From Trogon surrucura (taxonomy: Eukaryota; Chordata; Aves; Trogoniformes; Trogonidae), in NCBI GenBank assembly GCA_020746105.1, contig CM036618.1, positions 7,572,501 to 7,636,500 on the forward strand: a stretch of DNA of 64,000 bases. The letters are read 5' to 3'. Positions 1 to 13,800 of this stretch are shown piece after piece. Position 1 is the stretch's first letter. The number at the start of each line of letters is the position of its first letter. Position numbers and translations under genes: made by a program. The notes under the pieces are model-generated. The model was not told the DNA's origin, did no database searches, and saw only the letters and a program-made list of their open reading frames with translations.

Positions 1-31
1 CTTCCAGCCCTGAACATTCTGTGATTCTATG
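1..31 (+). mobile_element. 3' tail of a CR1 LINE (cut by window edge)
   Basis: The first bases read CCAGCCCTGAACATTCTGTG followed by ATTCTATG. This is the usual end of a plus-oriented CR1, with its short terminal octamer repeat. Only the tail is inside the window, so the subfamily cannot be told. Confidence 0.75.
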
Positions 32-1805
32 CTGAAGTGGCAAAACCCTACATGTTTTTTGACATCTGTGGCTGGATTTCTTGGGGGGAGCGGGGGGAAG
101 GGGGTTCCGAGCCTGGCAGGGTGCAAGGTTCCCTGTTTCCAACCTTTCCAGCAGCTGGAGCGAAGCAAAACGTGCCCTTTCTGGCATGGTTTTTTGTCAG
201 TTGTGACACTTGGTGTACATGAGGAGAGAAGTGTTTGGAGGAGGAGAGGGAAACATACAGACTCTGCAGTTCATCTGTAGTGACCAAATGCCTAGGCAGA
301 AAGGAAGTGTTTGGATATTTACATAGTCGGGCCATACAGCAGTGTGTTACACTTGTTACACTAATTTCTAATGAATAAAATCCCTGAATTTGGTAGATAT
401 GTGCAGTGCACCTGTTGAATAATTTTATTTTTATTTTTAGAGTCAGTGCAATTATTTTTTTTTTGGGATCCAAATCTAAACGTTCATCTCTTTGACATGG
501 GTCTTATCTTAATTCTTCAGAAACGACAATATAGTCAATCTAAAGTTGAGCATTTTTGATCACTAGATAAGGCATTAAGATAATAGTTTCTTGTATCTAG
601 GATTACTCATGTGGTTACATGTCTATGTATATCTATATATATCTATCTCTTAAGGTTAACATACTTTACATTTTAACGTGGTTGGTGTCACTGACCTAAG
701 TAGATTTTTATTCAAGAACACAATTCGTACATTTTGTTTTTTAATGAAGATTTGTATCTCGGTGAAACAAAATGTACCAACAAAAAAGATTCAACTGCAA
801 TTCATTTAATTTCTTACCATCCAGCAAAAGGCATTTAAGACTTGCAGTCAGGGCCAATACCTACACAGGCTATGGCAGCACATTAGAGTCCTTTTTGTTT
901 GGTGCTTCTTCCTTAATCTGTCAGTTATGAAAACCCACCTTTTTTATCTGCTACATTATTTCAAATGCACCGGGATTAGAAAAAGTGCAAAAAATGCTTC
1001 CTATGTTAATGTATTTTGACCTTTTCCATGTTGTTTTTGTTCTAGCGTGGGAAAGGAAAATAAATCCTCCTGCTTTTTCACCTGAAATTGTTATCACAAT
1101 TTTAAATGGATTAATTATTGAACTGTACCAAATGGAAAGAAAAGAGTCATTCTTTCTACCCCTGCAGAAGAGGCTGTGACTGTCTGAGTGGGTCACTCAG
1201 ATGAGCTCTGGTTTCAGGTGCCCAGCCAAGGAATTCCTTTGCTTCAGTTACTTGATTTTAATGCAGAATTTCAGCAAATGTGCTGCTTTTGTATTTGAAG
1301 TTTCTGTAATTTTATGCATTAATAAAGGACGCCACCTTGAAACAATTCCATGTATTTAATTAGGATTTGAAATTTATATCGATTTTGACAAAATACATAA
1401 ACTCAATAAAAAGTTTGAAACTGTTTTTGTCCGAAGTAGCTCAAAATTTAATACAATGCTATGGGGAGAGTTAGGCAGTTACCACTTTGACTGAGTAGGC
1501 TCTTCTCCTTCTGAAGTCACAGGACTTGAACTAATTTACTGTTATGGAGAAAATGGTTTAGAGCTTCAACTACTGACTTCAGAAAGATCTATCTCTGTTA
1601 CTTTGTAGTTACAGAATCTTATTTTCTTGTGATATGAGTGACATAGTGAACATTTGTAAAGCAGTCTCAGATGGCTGGTCTAGAAGGAAAGTATGTTATA
1701 GTGCTAATTTCCGAGCTCTCCTTTCAGACAGTGCAGGTGAGGTGGTTTTGTGTACGTTACTACCCAGGGCATGCAAATGTGCTTAATTGTGCTGCTTTGT
1801 TTCAG
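32..1805 (+). other. CD2AP: CD2AP intron (3' part), no exon recognised
   Basis: I compared the translated segments with the human CD2AP region upstream of the third SH3 domain and found no matching exon. The stretch is AT-rich, with a short AT-rich microsatellite near 625-655. It ends in a pyrimidine-rich tract and TTCAG, the acceptor of the first exon in the window. Confidence 0.6.
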
Positions 1806-1897
1806 CCAAGGAATATTGCAGGACAGTATTTTCCTATGAAGGCTCAAATGATGAACTCAGCTTTAAAGAAGGCGAGATCATTCAAATAATCAGTAAG
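1806..1897 (+). CDS. CD2AP: CD2AP exon: first half of SH3 domain 3
   Basis: The exon begins with two bases that complete a codon from the previous exon and then reads [20 protein letters not shown], ending IIQIISK in phase 0 before GTAAGA. It carries the ALYDY-like strand (here VFSYEG) and the acidic RT-loop residues (NDELSF) that bind proline-rich peptides. It is nearly identical to human, which has TLFAYEGTNEDELTF. Confidence 0.95.
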
Positions 1898-4800
1898 GTA
1901 AGATGTTCAGTCTGCTTTACCTGTTTGTTTACCTTTTGTGGATTTGGTACAGGAGAGTGTAAAGTGTGGAAACAGGAGAGTCTGTTGGAGCAGATACTCC
2001 TGTGGACTGATGTGTCTCATGGAAGAGTCAACTTTTTGCTTCTGTGCTCGGTGGAGATACAGATGTCCTTAAAACGTGGCTAATTACAATGAAAAGGAAT
2101 AGTTATGGAAGGCACTTTCTTAAACATGGCAGCGCTTGCCCGATCTTCACTGAATCTCTTGCCTCTCCATCCTTTTTGAACCCATTTACCCAAAGCATAA
2201 GCTGGTCCAAACTGAAGTGGAGTTATCCAGAGCAAAACTCTCCGAAACCATCTTCTGAAGTCTTGAGTATATTAATGTAACTTTCAGGTGGCTGCCTCAG
2301 TCTGGGCTTTTGATCTTGCCAAGTTAAGGTATTTTTCTTTTACCACATACACCTCATGTGAAGCCTGTCCTCCTTAACCCTTTCTTTTCTATTTGTTCTG
2401 CATCTGATCATTTTCCATGGAGCTGTCTCTGACTTCTGGCCTGCCTCTGCACTGGCTGAATGAATTTAGCACCGGGTGCCTTATCCCATTCACACCTGCA
2501 CACCCTTCAGAAATCCAACTCTGGTGCTTAAATGAAAGGGTGATGGAGGGAGAAATGAAAGAAACCTTCAGCAAACTCTTACTTGCAGCACTCTTCACCG
2601 GTTCAGGTCTTTTTCCTGCCAATTCCTCCTTTGGTTTAATGTGGGGTGTTTTGGTTTTTTTGGGGGGTTTTTTTAAATTATTTTTTTATCCCCACCCCCC
2701 CCCCCCCCCCACCCCTCCCCTTACCTGTTCAGTGTCTCAGCTGATGTGAGCACTGAATTGGCCTTGTTGTGTACTGAACGTTGGGGTGAGCTACTCAGTG
2801 ATGCTAACAGGGGCACGTATCAGCAGTAGTCAGCACTTGGACTTGTGTGCAGGAGTGACATCTGCCGTATTTTAGATCTGAGGCACAAAGGAAAGCTCTT
2901 AGTTATGCTGTTAAAATGTTCGAATAACGTCATACTCTCTCTTAGGGACGAACTAAGGCCTTGATCCACTAAGATCATGTAATGAATTTCTGTTCCACTG
3001 AATTTTCTGTTCCTTTTTTTTTTTTTTTCTCTCATGTCTTCATGTGGTTGTGTTTTCCCTCACTAGTGTGTATCCTCTTGCTTCTTCATCCTTTTCAGAC
3101 AGGTGGACTTGATGAATCACATCAGAATCACTTCTATTTGCTAGAATTGTGTATTACTCCACACGCTTGAAATATTAACTGAATAACAGGTCAAGGAAGT
3201 TGAGAATATTGAATTTTGTGTGTCGGGTCCTAACTGGGGTTTATGTAACTTTCTTTGCAGATCTTATCTTTATACCCTTAACTTAGATATGCTGTAATAT
3301 CATTTCATCCTGATTTTCAGAAAACAAACAAAAAGTGACCAGACCTGATCTGATCTGTGCCTGTTTCCTCTTGCTAAGGTGACCAGAGCAGCTCTTGTAA
3401 ATGCAGTATTTCAGACAAAAAATTACTTTATATTGTAGGTAAAAGCAAAAATGTGGTTCTTGTAACTGTATCTCTATGTAAATATTGATTGAAATGTCCT
3501 GGTGTTTATTTTAGGACACTGGCGAGCCAGGGTGGTGGAGAGGAGAACTCAATGGTAAAGAAGGAGTCTTCCCAGATAATTTTGCTGTTCAAATACAAGA
3601 GTCTGATAAAGACTTCCCTGTAAGTTCTTACATGTATACGTGTATTGTTCAATACAAAACCAAACTGAAAACTATTGATCGATGTGCAAAGAATGACACA
3701 ACAGCACTTTATGCTGCTTAAAGTAGTATTACAATTGTGACAGTTTTCAGCTTCATCTTGAATTAGTTCTTTCAAAGAAGAACGATTGAAAGGTTAATGT
3801 TTGTGCTTAAATTGCTCCTTAAATATTGAACTGAGGCATGCTTTTCGAGATTAACTGCAATTAGTGAGGGTGATTAGGTCACATAGAAAAGGATATCGTT
3901 CTAATAACGTGTTACGTGTAACTGATTACGGAGTTAAACCCCTACGGTTTTGAAAGGAGATAAGCAGTTGGTCTCTTCCACCTGTAAGTCCTGCAAGTAA
4001 CCATAATAGCAAAATGCTGAATGACCCTTGTGAGATCAACTGGGATTTTTCCATGTTAGGAATTACCAGGAGGTTGCAGTGCATGAAGTCTTAGGGTGGG
4101 ATCTAGAAATATTTATTTTCACTATCTTGTGTGTTATCTTATAGAAATTCATTTTTCCATGTGGTACTTCTCCATCTTGTAATTTTAGTTCTTATTTTAT
4201 AATTTCTTTTTGTTGGGGCTAGTGTGATGTTTTGACTCTGAGAAGTTTTGTAGCAAAGATGGTTGTGGTAATTCACGAACGTGTCATCTCCAGATGGGAT
4301 GGATTCAGCTCCAGATCAGGAGGACATCTAGATGTCGAAGCCTGTATCTCAACAGAACAGAGATTCAGAGTTTCATAATAATTTAGTGCCATTTTGTCTG
4401 GAATTGGAGACATTCAGAGAGGATTGCTAAATAGAATATGACAGATAGTTATTAAGTTTGCATTTAACCTGTTACCCGTCATACATGGAATATCTAGAAT
4501 ATCTTATTCCAAGTCAGCGTTTTCTTCTCTAATAGATTCTCAGCTTTCCAAGGTAAATGCTGTGCCACACAGCTGACTTGGTTTGAAGGGTGGGTAGTAT
4601 CACTCCCTTCTCCATAGAGAGAAGAAAAAAACCTGGTCTTTTACCATAAACAGTGTTTCCTGTGGATACCCCTTGCTTTGCTCTTTTATTATGCTTTGCA
4701 TTGTGTGTCTCAGTGCAACTATTCACCTTGCACTGAGCAGCTTTGAAGTTCAAGGCGTTGGATGGCTGATGGTAGTGGTCAGCTATTTGATATCGACGTA

Positions 4801-7800
4801 GCAGAACACAGATCAGAGCCATGTAACAGCAAGTTGATGCTGAGCTCTCAGCGGAATTGTTTTTGCTGCAGGCAACCGTGCTGCATTGTGTTCCTGTTCT
4901 TGCGACTGGCTGGCTGGGAGGTGTCAGAGGAATTAACTCCAGTTCTATGTTTCCTTGCTGTGAATTGATTGCCTCCTTTATGAAATTCATTAAAATCAGC
5001 TAGTAAACAAGCTAAACTTTACGGTGTGCAAAACAAAGCACAAATAAGTCTGTCTTCCATGAAGAATATATGTTTATTTGACCTTTTTTTCCTTTCTCAT
5101 CTTCCAGAAGCCAAAGAAACCTCCCCCTCCAGTTAAAAGTCCAGGTATGTAGTATATGTATAGTGGTCTGTATCTGAGGAAATACTAAATTTCAGAAGCA
5201 GGCATGACTTCGGAAGTAGGTTTGTATTTCCTAGTAATGCAACTGACCCGTAGTCACAGTTTGAGGTTACTTTTTAAGCTTTATGTCTTTCGCTGCTGCT
5301 ATATACTTTTCAAAATTACGATGGAGCCTTCTTTGGAAACATTTTAATACAGGCCTACTGTTCTGTGGGCTCAAATGAGTGTCTATAAATGGTGTTACAC
5401 TCCTTGCAAGGGAGAAAATACAGACACAAATTGGTGTACGTGATATTTTTAGTTAGTGACTAAGGTAATTAAAGCTCTTTAAGGAATGTCTATGGTTTGT
5501 TTTCGCATTCAGCTCCAAAGCCTGAATTGCCAAGTGGAGAGAAGAAATTCCCTTCTTTGAGACCTGACGAAAAAGGTGAGGCCCTTTTTCTTCATAGTGA
5601 ATTTCAGACTACACTGTTGTAAATGAGTTACAGTTTTTAGTTTGCCTGCTCTGTACAATAGGTAGATGTCATATAGATTCTCTTAATCTACTGAAGCTGT
5701 TGTGACTGTGACATTGTAGAATTATCTTTAGAGTGATTAACAGAACTTCTGTGAAATGCAGTGTATTTCATGTTACTGCATAACATTCTGAAAAACCCAC
5801 TTGCACTGCATAATAACAGTTACTAGTGAATTAGTACAAGTGTAGTTCCGTGATAGTAACTGGTTTTGAATAGCAATAGTAAGTAGAAGTGAAAATGTTT
5901 GCTGCTGCTTCTGAATATTTTGTTGAAAATCAGTCTTTGATGGAAAATGTTTGTGGAAGAAATAGAATTACAACTCTCCTTAGACGAGTGGAGAAGTCAT
6001 AGTGCTCTGAAACAGATTTCTTTTTCTGTTGATTCTTGCTATATCCTGTGTTTTCCAGTTCCACAGAATTTGGAGATATTTAGCACTTTATTCTTAAAAT
6101 TTAAAGGACACTTTTTTTTTTTTTTTTAGAGGAAAAACTACTGTTGCCACCCAGACACATTTCCAAAGGGTTTCTTTTCATGTTTGAAAAACTTGCCAAG
6201 TCAAACTGTTAAACTGTTTTCGTTGTGTTTAGAAGTCAAGAAGCTTAAACAAACGTGCTGCTTTGGTCTTGAAGAACTTCTGGTGTTACTGCAGTTTAAC
6301 CATATTACAAAAACATTTTCAGTTCTGTGAATGGGGGCTGTGGCTGACCGTGGCTAAACAGCACCTTGACGAGTGAAACTTGCTCAGTGGGTTTCTTGGC
6401 TTCCTTGGGCAGTTTTTATAACCCACATTTTAAACAAAGCATGTTCCCAAGTGTTCCTTATGAAGAATACTTGTCAAAATCAGCTGTTACCTCAGCATGT
6501 GAGCAAACAGTTATCTCTTGGATCAGTGTCTTCAGGGGTGAATTGATGATGTATGATTCTAGAAAATTACCACCTGTCTTTTTAAAAGTTTGTTTAAATT
6601 GAAGTAAGTTTAACTTTAGATTGGTTCTGCTTGCTCTATGGTGTTAGCCTTTGCTAGTAGAGCTCAGGTGTTTCTGGAGGAATATAGAAAAAGAATGTTG
6701 AGTGACGCCTTCCAAAATGCTTAGGAAGATGAAAGCTTCTGAAAAATTAAGGTAGAGAAGTGTCCTCTGCTGCCATAAAAGTTTATCTTGTATCCAGTTG
6801 AATTCAGGTCAGGTCCTAAAAGTTACTTGGTTAAGTAGCAGTAGTGTTTTTACTAGAGGAAATACCCATTTATCGGTGCAGTTTTACTTGTAACCATGTT
6901 GATATTGATGATTAAATTCATTAAGTATGAAATTGTACTGTAATTAGATTTAAAAAAGAAGCGTAATTAATTGAGCAGCTCTAATCACAAACTGTCAAAC
7001 CATATAATTTTTTCTTATGCCTGTTGCGAACAAAGATTGATCAAAAATGAAAAGCAATCCTCCTCATGGGTATTTCTGTGTTTATAGTGAAGGACTTTTA
7101 GTGGTATCATGTAGAAATTTTTGCCCAGTGTAAATATCTTCAGATTAGTATTTTTATTTCCGTCACAAATTTGCTCATCTTTAGCCAACCCTTTTTTATC
7201 GCGGAGCAAAATCCAAGAAAGAGGGATACCGCCTTGTTGAGCGGAACTGCCCAGTTGCTGTGCTCATGGTGAATCTTGACCTTTGAAATTAATTTCTTCC
7301 ACTTTGTGGACGGTTTTTATAGTCAGATTTTGAGTGGGAGTGAACAGAAAAGTAAACTGACAGATGATAGTTCAGGAATTTATTGACTGACGGTATCTTT
7401 TCTGACCTGTTTATGAATTTACTTATTCTTAAAAGCAAAAGGCATAATTCTCAACTTGTTTTCAGCATAGCTAAAATAAAGCTAATTGACTTTCGATGAT
7501 ACTAACTGCTCTTGGGCATTTAAAATTTACACCTTGCGCAGAGGGTCCGTAGCAGCAGTGGCCAGCGCTGATAACGGGACAGTCAGCACCACCGTGTGGC
7601 AAAATCCTGCCACTACTTGAGTGTTTTTGGGTTTTTTTTAACTTGATGCTAAAAGCAAAGTCACAGGAAGGAAGGATGTGGGGAATCAAAGCTGAAAGTC
7701 AGTCTGTCCATCCCAGTTTACTGATTCACTGCCCTGCGAGGACAGTAAGTGTAAAGGATTTTAACTTCCTACTGAAACTGAACAATAACCTTTTAAATCT

Positions 7801-10800
7801 TCAGTGCTTCGTGCATGCCTGACAGAGCTGTAGCATAGTTTTAGAAGGGAAAGTAGAAGATATGCTCTGGATATCCACAGGGTGTGTGTAAGGAACGTGG
7901 GTTGAAGACTTCTCAATTAATATTTGTGAAGCAGCTTGAATTTTTATGTGTTATATGTCAGCTCCTCTGGACAGTATTCAGTCAGGTTATGCAGTCACTG
8001 AACAATCAATTTAACTTGTTGGTTTGATTTGTCCATACTTCATTTGCATTTCAGATTTGTAGGGTGGTATACTTTATATAAAATAAATGCAGTTATTAAG
8101 ATAAATATTCTTTTTTCCCCCCTTTTTTCCGTAGATAAATTATGCTGCTTGTGTGTATGGAAGAAGTCTAGTTACAACAAAGTAAAAAAACAAACCCTAC
8201 CTTTGTAAGAGGAGATGAGGTAAATTCATAGAAAAGAGAAAGCAGTAGCAGTACAGAGAGATTCCTCATTCTTAGCTGTCATTTGCAGTACAGTAACGTG
8301 AATCCGTAATTTCTTACCACTGTTTCATGTAGGTAGAAAGACGTTTTGCTTACTTCAACATGATGGTTTTTAAGTTCAGGTAAGTAGTTTGTGTGTTTTC
8401 ATGAGGTATCACTTGCATATCTACTTTTGGCTTTTATCTGATCTTCAAAGAAAGTATTTCTGACGGCTTTGATTAGCATTGTAAGAATTCTGGACAACAC
8501 GAGTTTTTAAAATGTTATGGTGACTTATTTTGTCAGATGAAAAAGGAGCTTTGGATCAGAAACCTTTGAAGCCACAAGCTCCTCAAGTACCACCCAAGAA
8601 GCCTATTCCTCCCAGCAAGACGAACAGCTTACTGAGAGCAGGGCTCCTGCACCCAAAACGTCCAGATAAACCTGTCTTGCCATCATCTGTATCCAAGTCA
8701 GTATAACTTAAATCATATGTTTTCATTTGGTTTGTTGTTCGATCTTCCTTCATGGATGTGGTGGGGAGAAATGTGTGCTTGAAAAGGATGCAAAGATAAG
8801 TTTTACCCTACACCTACCAGTGTCTTAGTTCTCCAACTCGTTGTCAGTGTGAACTTACAACTTCCTAATTCTTCAGGACATTGAGTCCACCTCAGGATAA
8901 ATATTACAGCATAAGTAACTGCAGGGCAGATGAAGTTACAGATCTGTGAGCTACGTTGCTCTAAGCCCTTCCTCTGATGTTGTAGCTGTGGTAGCAGTAC
9001 GGTGTAAAAGAATCTGGACATGGTGCTTGGGAATTATTATTGTGTTGGAAGACAAAATGAACATTTGAGCTTCACCAATGTTCAGTGTTTGAACATTTTA
9101 TATAGAATAAGATAGATAGAAAGTAAGAGTTGAGGACAGTTACTACCTGTGCTAAAGATACTCAGTGTTGCTCACGTGCTTTTATGGGGAAGAAAGCACT
9201 TGTTACAGAAGTGCATCCAGTCTCTATACTCTGTCTTGTGTATTTTTAGCTGAGTTACTGGACAAACAGGACAGTAATAGAAATTAACTGCTCACTATTG
9301 TCCCCACCATAAGAGGGACATAGATCTGCTGGAGCGTGTTCAGAGGAGGCCACAAAGATGATCCAGGGGCTGGAGCACCTCTGCTACAAGGACAGGCTGC
9401 GGGAGCTGGGATTGTTCAGTCTTGAAAAGAGAAGACTCCGGGGGAACCTTATAACTGCCTTCCAATACCTGAAGGGGTCCTACAGGAAGGCTGGGGAGGG
9501 ATTTTTTACAAGAGTGTCCACTGATAGGACAGGGGGAAATGGGTTTAAGTTGAAGGAGAATAGATTTAGATTGGATCATAGGAAAAAATTCTTCAGTACG
9601 AGAATGGCAAGACTCTGGAATAAATTGCCCAGAGACGCTGTGGCTGCCCCCTCCCTGGAGGTGTTCAAGGCCAGGTTGGATGAGGCCTTGAGTAACCTGA
9701 TCTAGTTGAGAGGCGTCCCTGCCCGTGACAGGGAGGTTGGATTAGATGATCTCTAAGGTCCCTTCCAACCTAGGCCATTCTATGATTCTATTTCTTTTAG
9801 ATCCAGTTAAAATTTTTTCTCAGGAGTTTGGAACAATTATTTATGGTGTGTCACTAAGACTAACTTAGCTTCGCCCACACATAGTTTCCCTTTCTGTCTC
9901 CATCAAAGTATTTACTAGGTCCTTACCCGAGACTGTAAATAAACTGCTGATGGATAACTGCCCCTTTGGGATGTTTAGTTGACTTGAAAGAACCATCAGA
10001 AAGTAAGGTCATGATGCACTTGGCCTTGTACAAATAATGGAGCAGACAGGTGCCTCATCAAAGAAATTGCACCTTAAATACCTGCTCAGTGGATGAGGGA
10101 AGGGCTGTGGACGTTGCCTCCCTGCACTGTAATAAAGCCTTGGACACCATTTCCCACAGCATTCTACTGGAGAAACTGGCTGCTCATGGCTTGGATGGGC
10201 TTACTCTTTTCTGGGAGAAAAACTGGCTGGATGGCTGGACCCAAAGAGTGGTGGTGAACAGAGTTAAGTCCAACTGGTGGTCGGTCACAAGTGGTGTCCC
10301 CCAGGGCTCGGTACGGGGACCAGTTCTGTTCAACGTCTTTATCAATGGTTTGGATGATGGGATCAATGCACCCTCAGTAAGTCTGCGGGCATGATGAAGC
10401 TGGTCGGGAGCCTAGATCTGCTTATGGGTGGGAAGGCTCTAGAGAAGGATCTGGACAGGCTGGATTGATGGGCTGAGTCCGATGGTGTCAGGTTCAACAA
10501 GACTCAAGTGCCGGGTTCTGCACTTGGGTCACAACAACCCCAGGCAACGCTACAGGCTTGGGGAAGAGTGGCTGGAAAGCTGCCTGATGGAAAAGGACCT
10601 CGGGTATTGGTAGACAACCACCAGAACATGAGCCAGCAGTGTGCCCAGGTGGCCAAGAAGGCCAACGGCATCCTGGTCTGTGTCAGGAATGGTGTGGCCA
10701 GCAGGAGTAGGGAAGTGATCACACCCCTGTGCTCGGCACTGGTGAGGCCGCAGCTCGAGTACTTCGTGGAGGTTTGGACACCCCAGTGTGAGACATTGAG

Positions 10801-13800
10801 GTGCTGGACTGGGTCCTGAGAAGGATGATGAGCTGGTGAGGACTCTAGGGCACAAGTCTTATGAGGAGCAGCTGAGGGAGATGAGATTGTTTCGTTTGGA
10901 GAAGAGGAGGCTGAGGGGAGAGCTCATGGCTCTCTACAGCTGCCTCGAAGGAGGCCTTAGTGAGGTGGAGATCGGTCTCTGCTCGTAACAAGTGACAGAA
11001 TGAGGGAAAACGGGCTCAAGCTGCACTGGGGAGGTTTAGATTGGATACTGGGGAAAATAGCTTTCCTGAAATGGTTTCACGGCACTGGAACATGTGGTCT
11101 CCCCAGAGAAGTGATGGAGTCACCATCCCTGGAAGTATTTAGAAGACATGTAGATGTGGTGCGCAGGGACATGGTTTAGTTTAGTTTAACAGTTGGACTC
11201 GATTTTTCAATGTAAAGGATTCTGATTTTATTTTTGAGCTGTAGTATCAATGATGGCAAGAATTGTAAAGGAAAACCTTTGTTTGTTTGTTTTGGTGTTT
11301 GGTTTTTTTTGTTTCCTCAAGCCTTAGACGATGTGGCCAGACATGCAAAGAATGCATGGTAGAATAAAAGCCATATATACAAGATAGTTTATTCTATACC
11401 CAGGAATAAGTTATTCTTGGCAGTTTTTTTCTTTACAAGAAGATTTTGATGCCAAGGATTTTGAGTACGTTTCTAAATATTTCAAGAGATCTTACTGAAG
11501 GTGCTATTCAGCTCTCCTGTTGCACTGAAGTGTAATATTTTAGATTTAAGTGCCAAACTGTCCTGTAGTAAAACTTTTGGGTTATTCTTACAAGGGGATT
11601 GTGCATAGTTGACAACTGAAAGAGTTGAAGAATTGGCTTTTAGAGGACTAAAGTTGCTTTCTGAAAGACTTGAATTTAAACAAGGCTTTAGGAAATGCTA
11701 AAATCTACTGGAATTTTTCAGTTTATTTCAAATTCTTAGTATGTTTCAGTTGTAAACTATTAGATTTCATGAGCGGATATGTCTTTTTTTTTTGTTTTTT
11801 TTTTTTTTTCTTCAAAACTGCAGATCTAATGGAGAAGTTGTTTCTCTTCGACCGAAATCTGAAGTTGAGCCAGTAGGAAAACCAAAGTTAGACTCTGAAC
11901 CAGTACTACTCAGACCAAAATCAGTAGAGGTAGACTCACTTGTGGTAAAGAGCTCTAAAGAATCAGGTAAGAGCAGAATAAAGCGTTCTTTTGGGTCTCT
12001 GTTAGAATTGCAGCATTTAACAAGGTTAGAAGCAGCTTTTTAAATAATTTACTCAAACTGACACAGAATGCAGTTTTGCCTGTTCAGCAGAAAGTATATT
12101 TTTATTTTTTTTCGAGCTGCTGTAGGTAGCTGAAAGTAAGTCAGCAAGCGATGAACGGGTGTCAGGAGGCTCTTTGGGAGTAGCTGATGAGCTACTGTCT
12201 TGTGATAGATGACAGGAAGGGAGAAGCATAGGTAATGGTTTGATCTTTTAATTTGAAAGCATGTTTTTTTTTGCTGCCGCTTTTATCTTGCATTGTGATG
12301 AAATCGTTTTCCTTACTGGCTGGTTCTGTTTGTTCTGCTCTCGCATTTCGGATGACTTCTGCTTTTCTAGCTAACTTGCATATTTTTAGCAAGGCCATTT
12401 CCCTCAGCATTCTGTGATTCAGTTCCTAGCTGTTCTAGATTATGACTTGATCATACCTTAAATTTAGGCCATCATGGAGCACTGGACATTTGAATTTCAT
12501 GCTTATGGCTTCGTTTAATGCACCTTGAGCCAAACCTGGCATCTCTTTAAATCCAAACTTGTCCAGTAAAAACCTTGATGCTAATTAAAGGACACACATT
12601 GGTGATCAGGCTTTCTGATCTGTTATATAGTTACATTTAGTGCTTTACTGACAGCAAAACTGATTTAGTCCTGTGTATCTGCTAGGCAGAGATTTTTTTT
12701 TGCTGTAGACATATTTATCTTTTAAAACTCTCAGGTTTTATATGATTAACTACTGCAGAGGAAGCTTTAGTCAATTGTACCTGCAGTGTTTGGCTTACGT
12801 GTCTCAAATGCAACCTCTCCTCTTGGAGGAGGCTGCAGTAACAATACATTTTGAAATTATATACATGGTTTTTATTTTTTTAGGCCATCAGGTTGTAGAA
12901 TAGTTGGTCCTAAAGTGTAATAAATACATGTAGGGGAAAAAAATGCATTAAAAACCTGAAGTAGTTTAGGAATAGAAAAGAGTACTCCTGATTTTTCGGT
13001 TAACGTGTTAAAATGTGCTTCTAAGCTTAAACATTTTATATAAGGAAAGGTTAGTTAGTGAATATTTTTAGTACAGAAGTTAGATTTTTTTTTGAGCCAC
13101 GAAAAAGTGGACTTCTCCAGGTATTAAAATATCCTGGAAATATTAGAAATATTAACAGTCTTGCCCTAAAGTATTTGTAGGTTCTTTTTTTGTTCCCAAG
13201 TAACATCTATGCATATGCTGTGAAACAGCATATTTGGAATTGGCAGTTTAGCTATGGCCTCTTTAAAGGTGAGTTTGAGTGAGGATATCGAAGAAACACT
13301 TTCAAGCCAAAGTAAGCTGAGAGGTGAAAGAAAAATGGACAACCTAGCCTTAACAACGTAAGCCTTATCCTAGTCCTTCAGTGTTTATCTCTGGGATTGT
13401 ACTGGGTGTGTTACTACACAGTGTAGTATCATTTACCCGCAGGCAAGAACTCCCCATGAAAACAAATGGCATATCTTCTTTTTATTTTAAGTACAGTTTG
13501 TCATCTTCAATAATGGGAGTGGCAACATCATACCTGGGTTATTAGATATTCATATGTATAAAACCTAATTTTATACAGACTTAGAAAAAAAATAATCTAT
13601 GAATTCTGTTTTATTAACATGAGATTTCACAGGCTTGTGAAGAAGTTCAAGATTTTACTACCTAGATGAGGCAGGGGAGAGGGCTGCACAACAGGAGTAG
13701 TGGGTGAGGTCTGTTCAGTGGTCTCTGTTTGATGCAAAGCAAAGGCTGCTCAAGCAGTCAAGGAGCTGCTACTTAAGGAAAACTTCAAAAATCCTCTGTT

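Larger units (their letters stand above)
8697..11823 (+). other. CD2AP: CD2AP intron with two CR1 copies
   Basis: The intron contains CR1 copies at about 9300-9791 and 10085-11226. It ends in an unusually long T-rich tract (about 11783-11810) before the CTGCAG acceptor. Confidence 0.7.

Noticed and set aside
4529-4990. 153-codon open frame on the minus strand inside a CD2AP intron
   Set aside because: No recognisable domain, no splice partners, antisense to a well-supported gene, and ordinary composition for intronic DNA. Probably chance.
10050-10394. Plus-strand frame that looks like a protein gene with reverse transcriptase motifs
   Set aside because: It is part of a decayed CR1 LINE and not a host gene.
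12402-12422. CATTCTGTGATTCAG resembling a CR1 tail
   Set aside because: Only about 15 bases match and the sequence before it is not CR1-like, so chance cannot be excluded.
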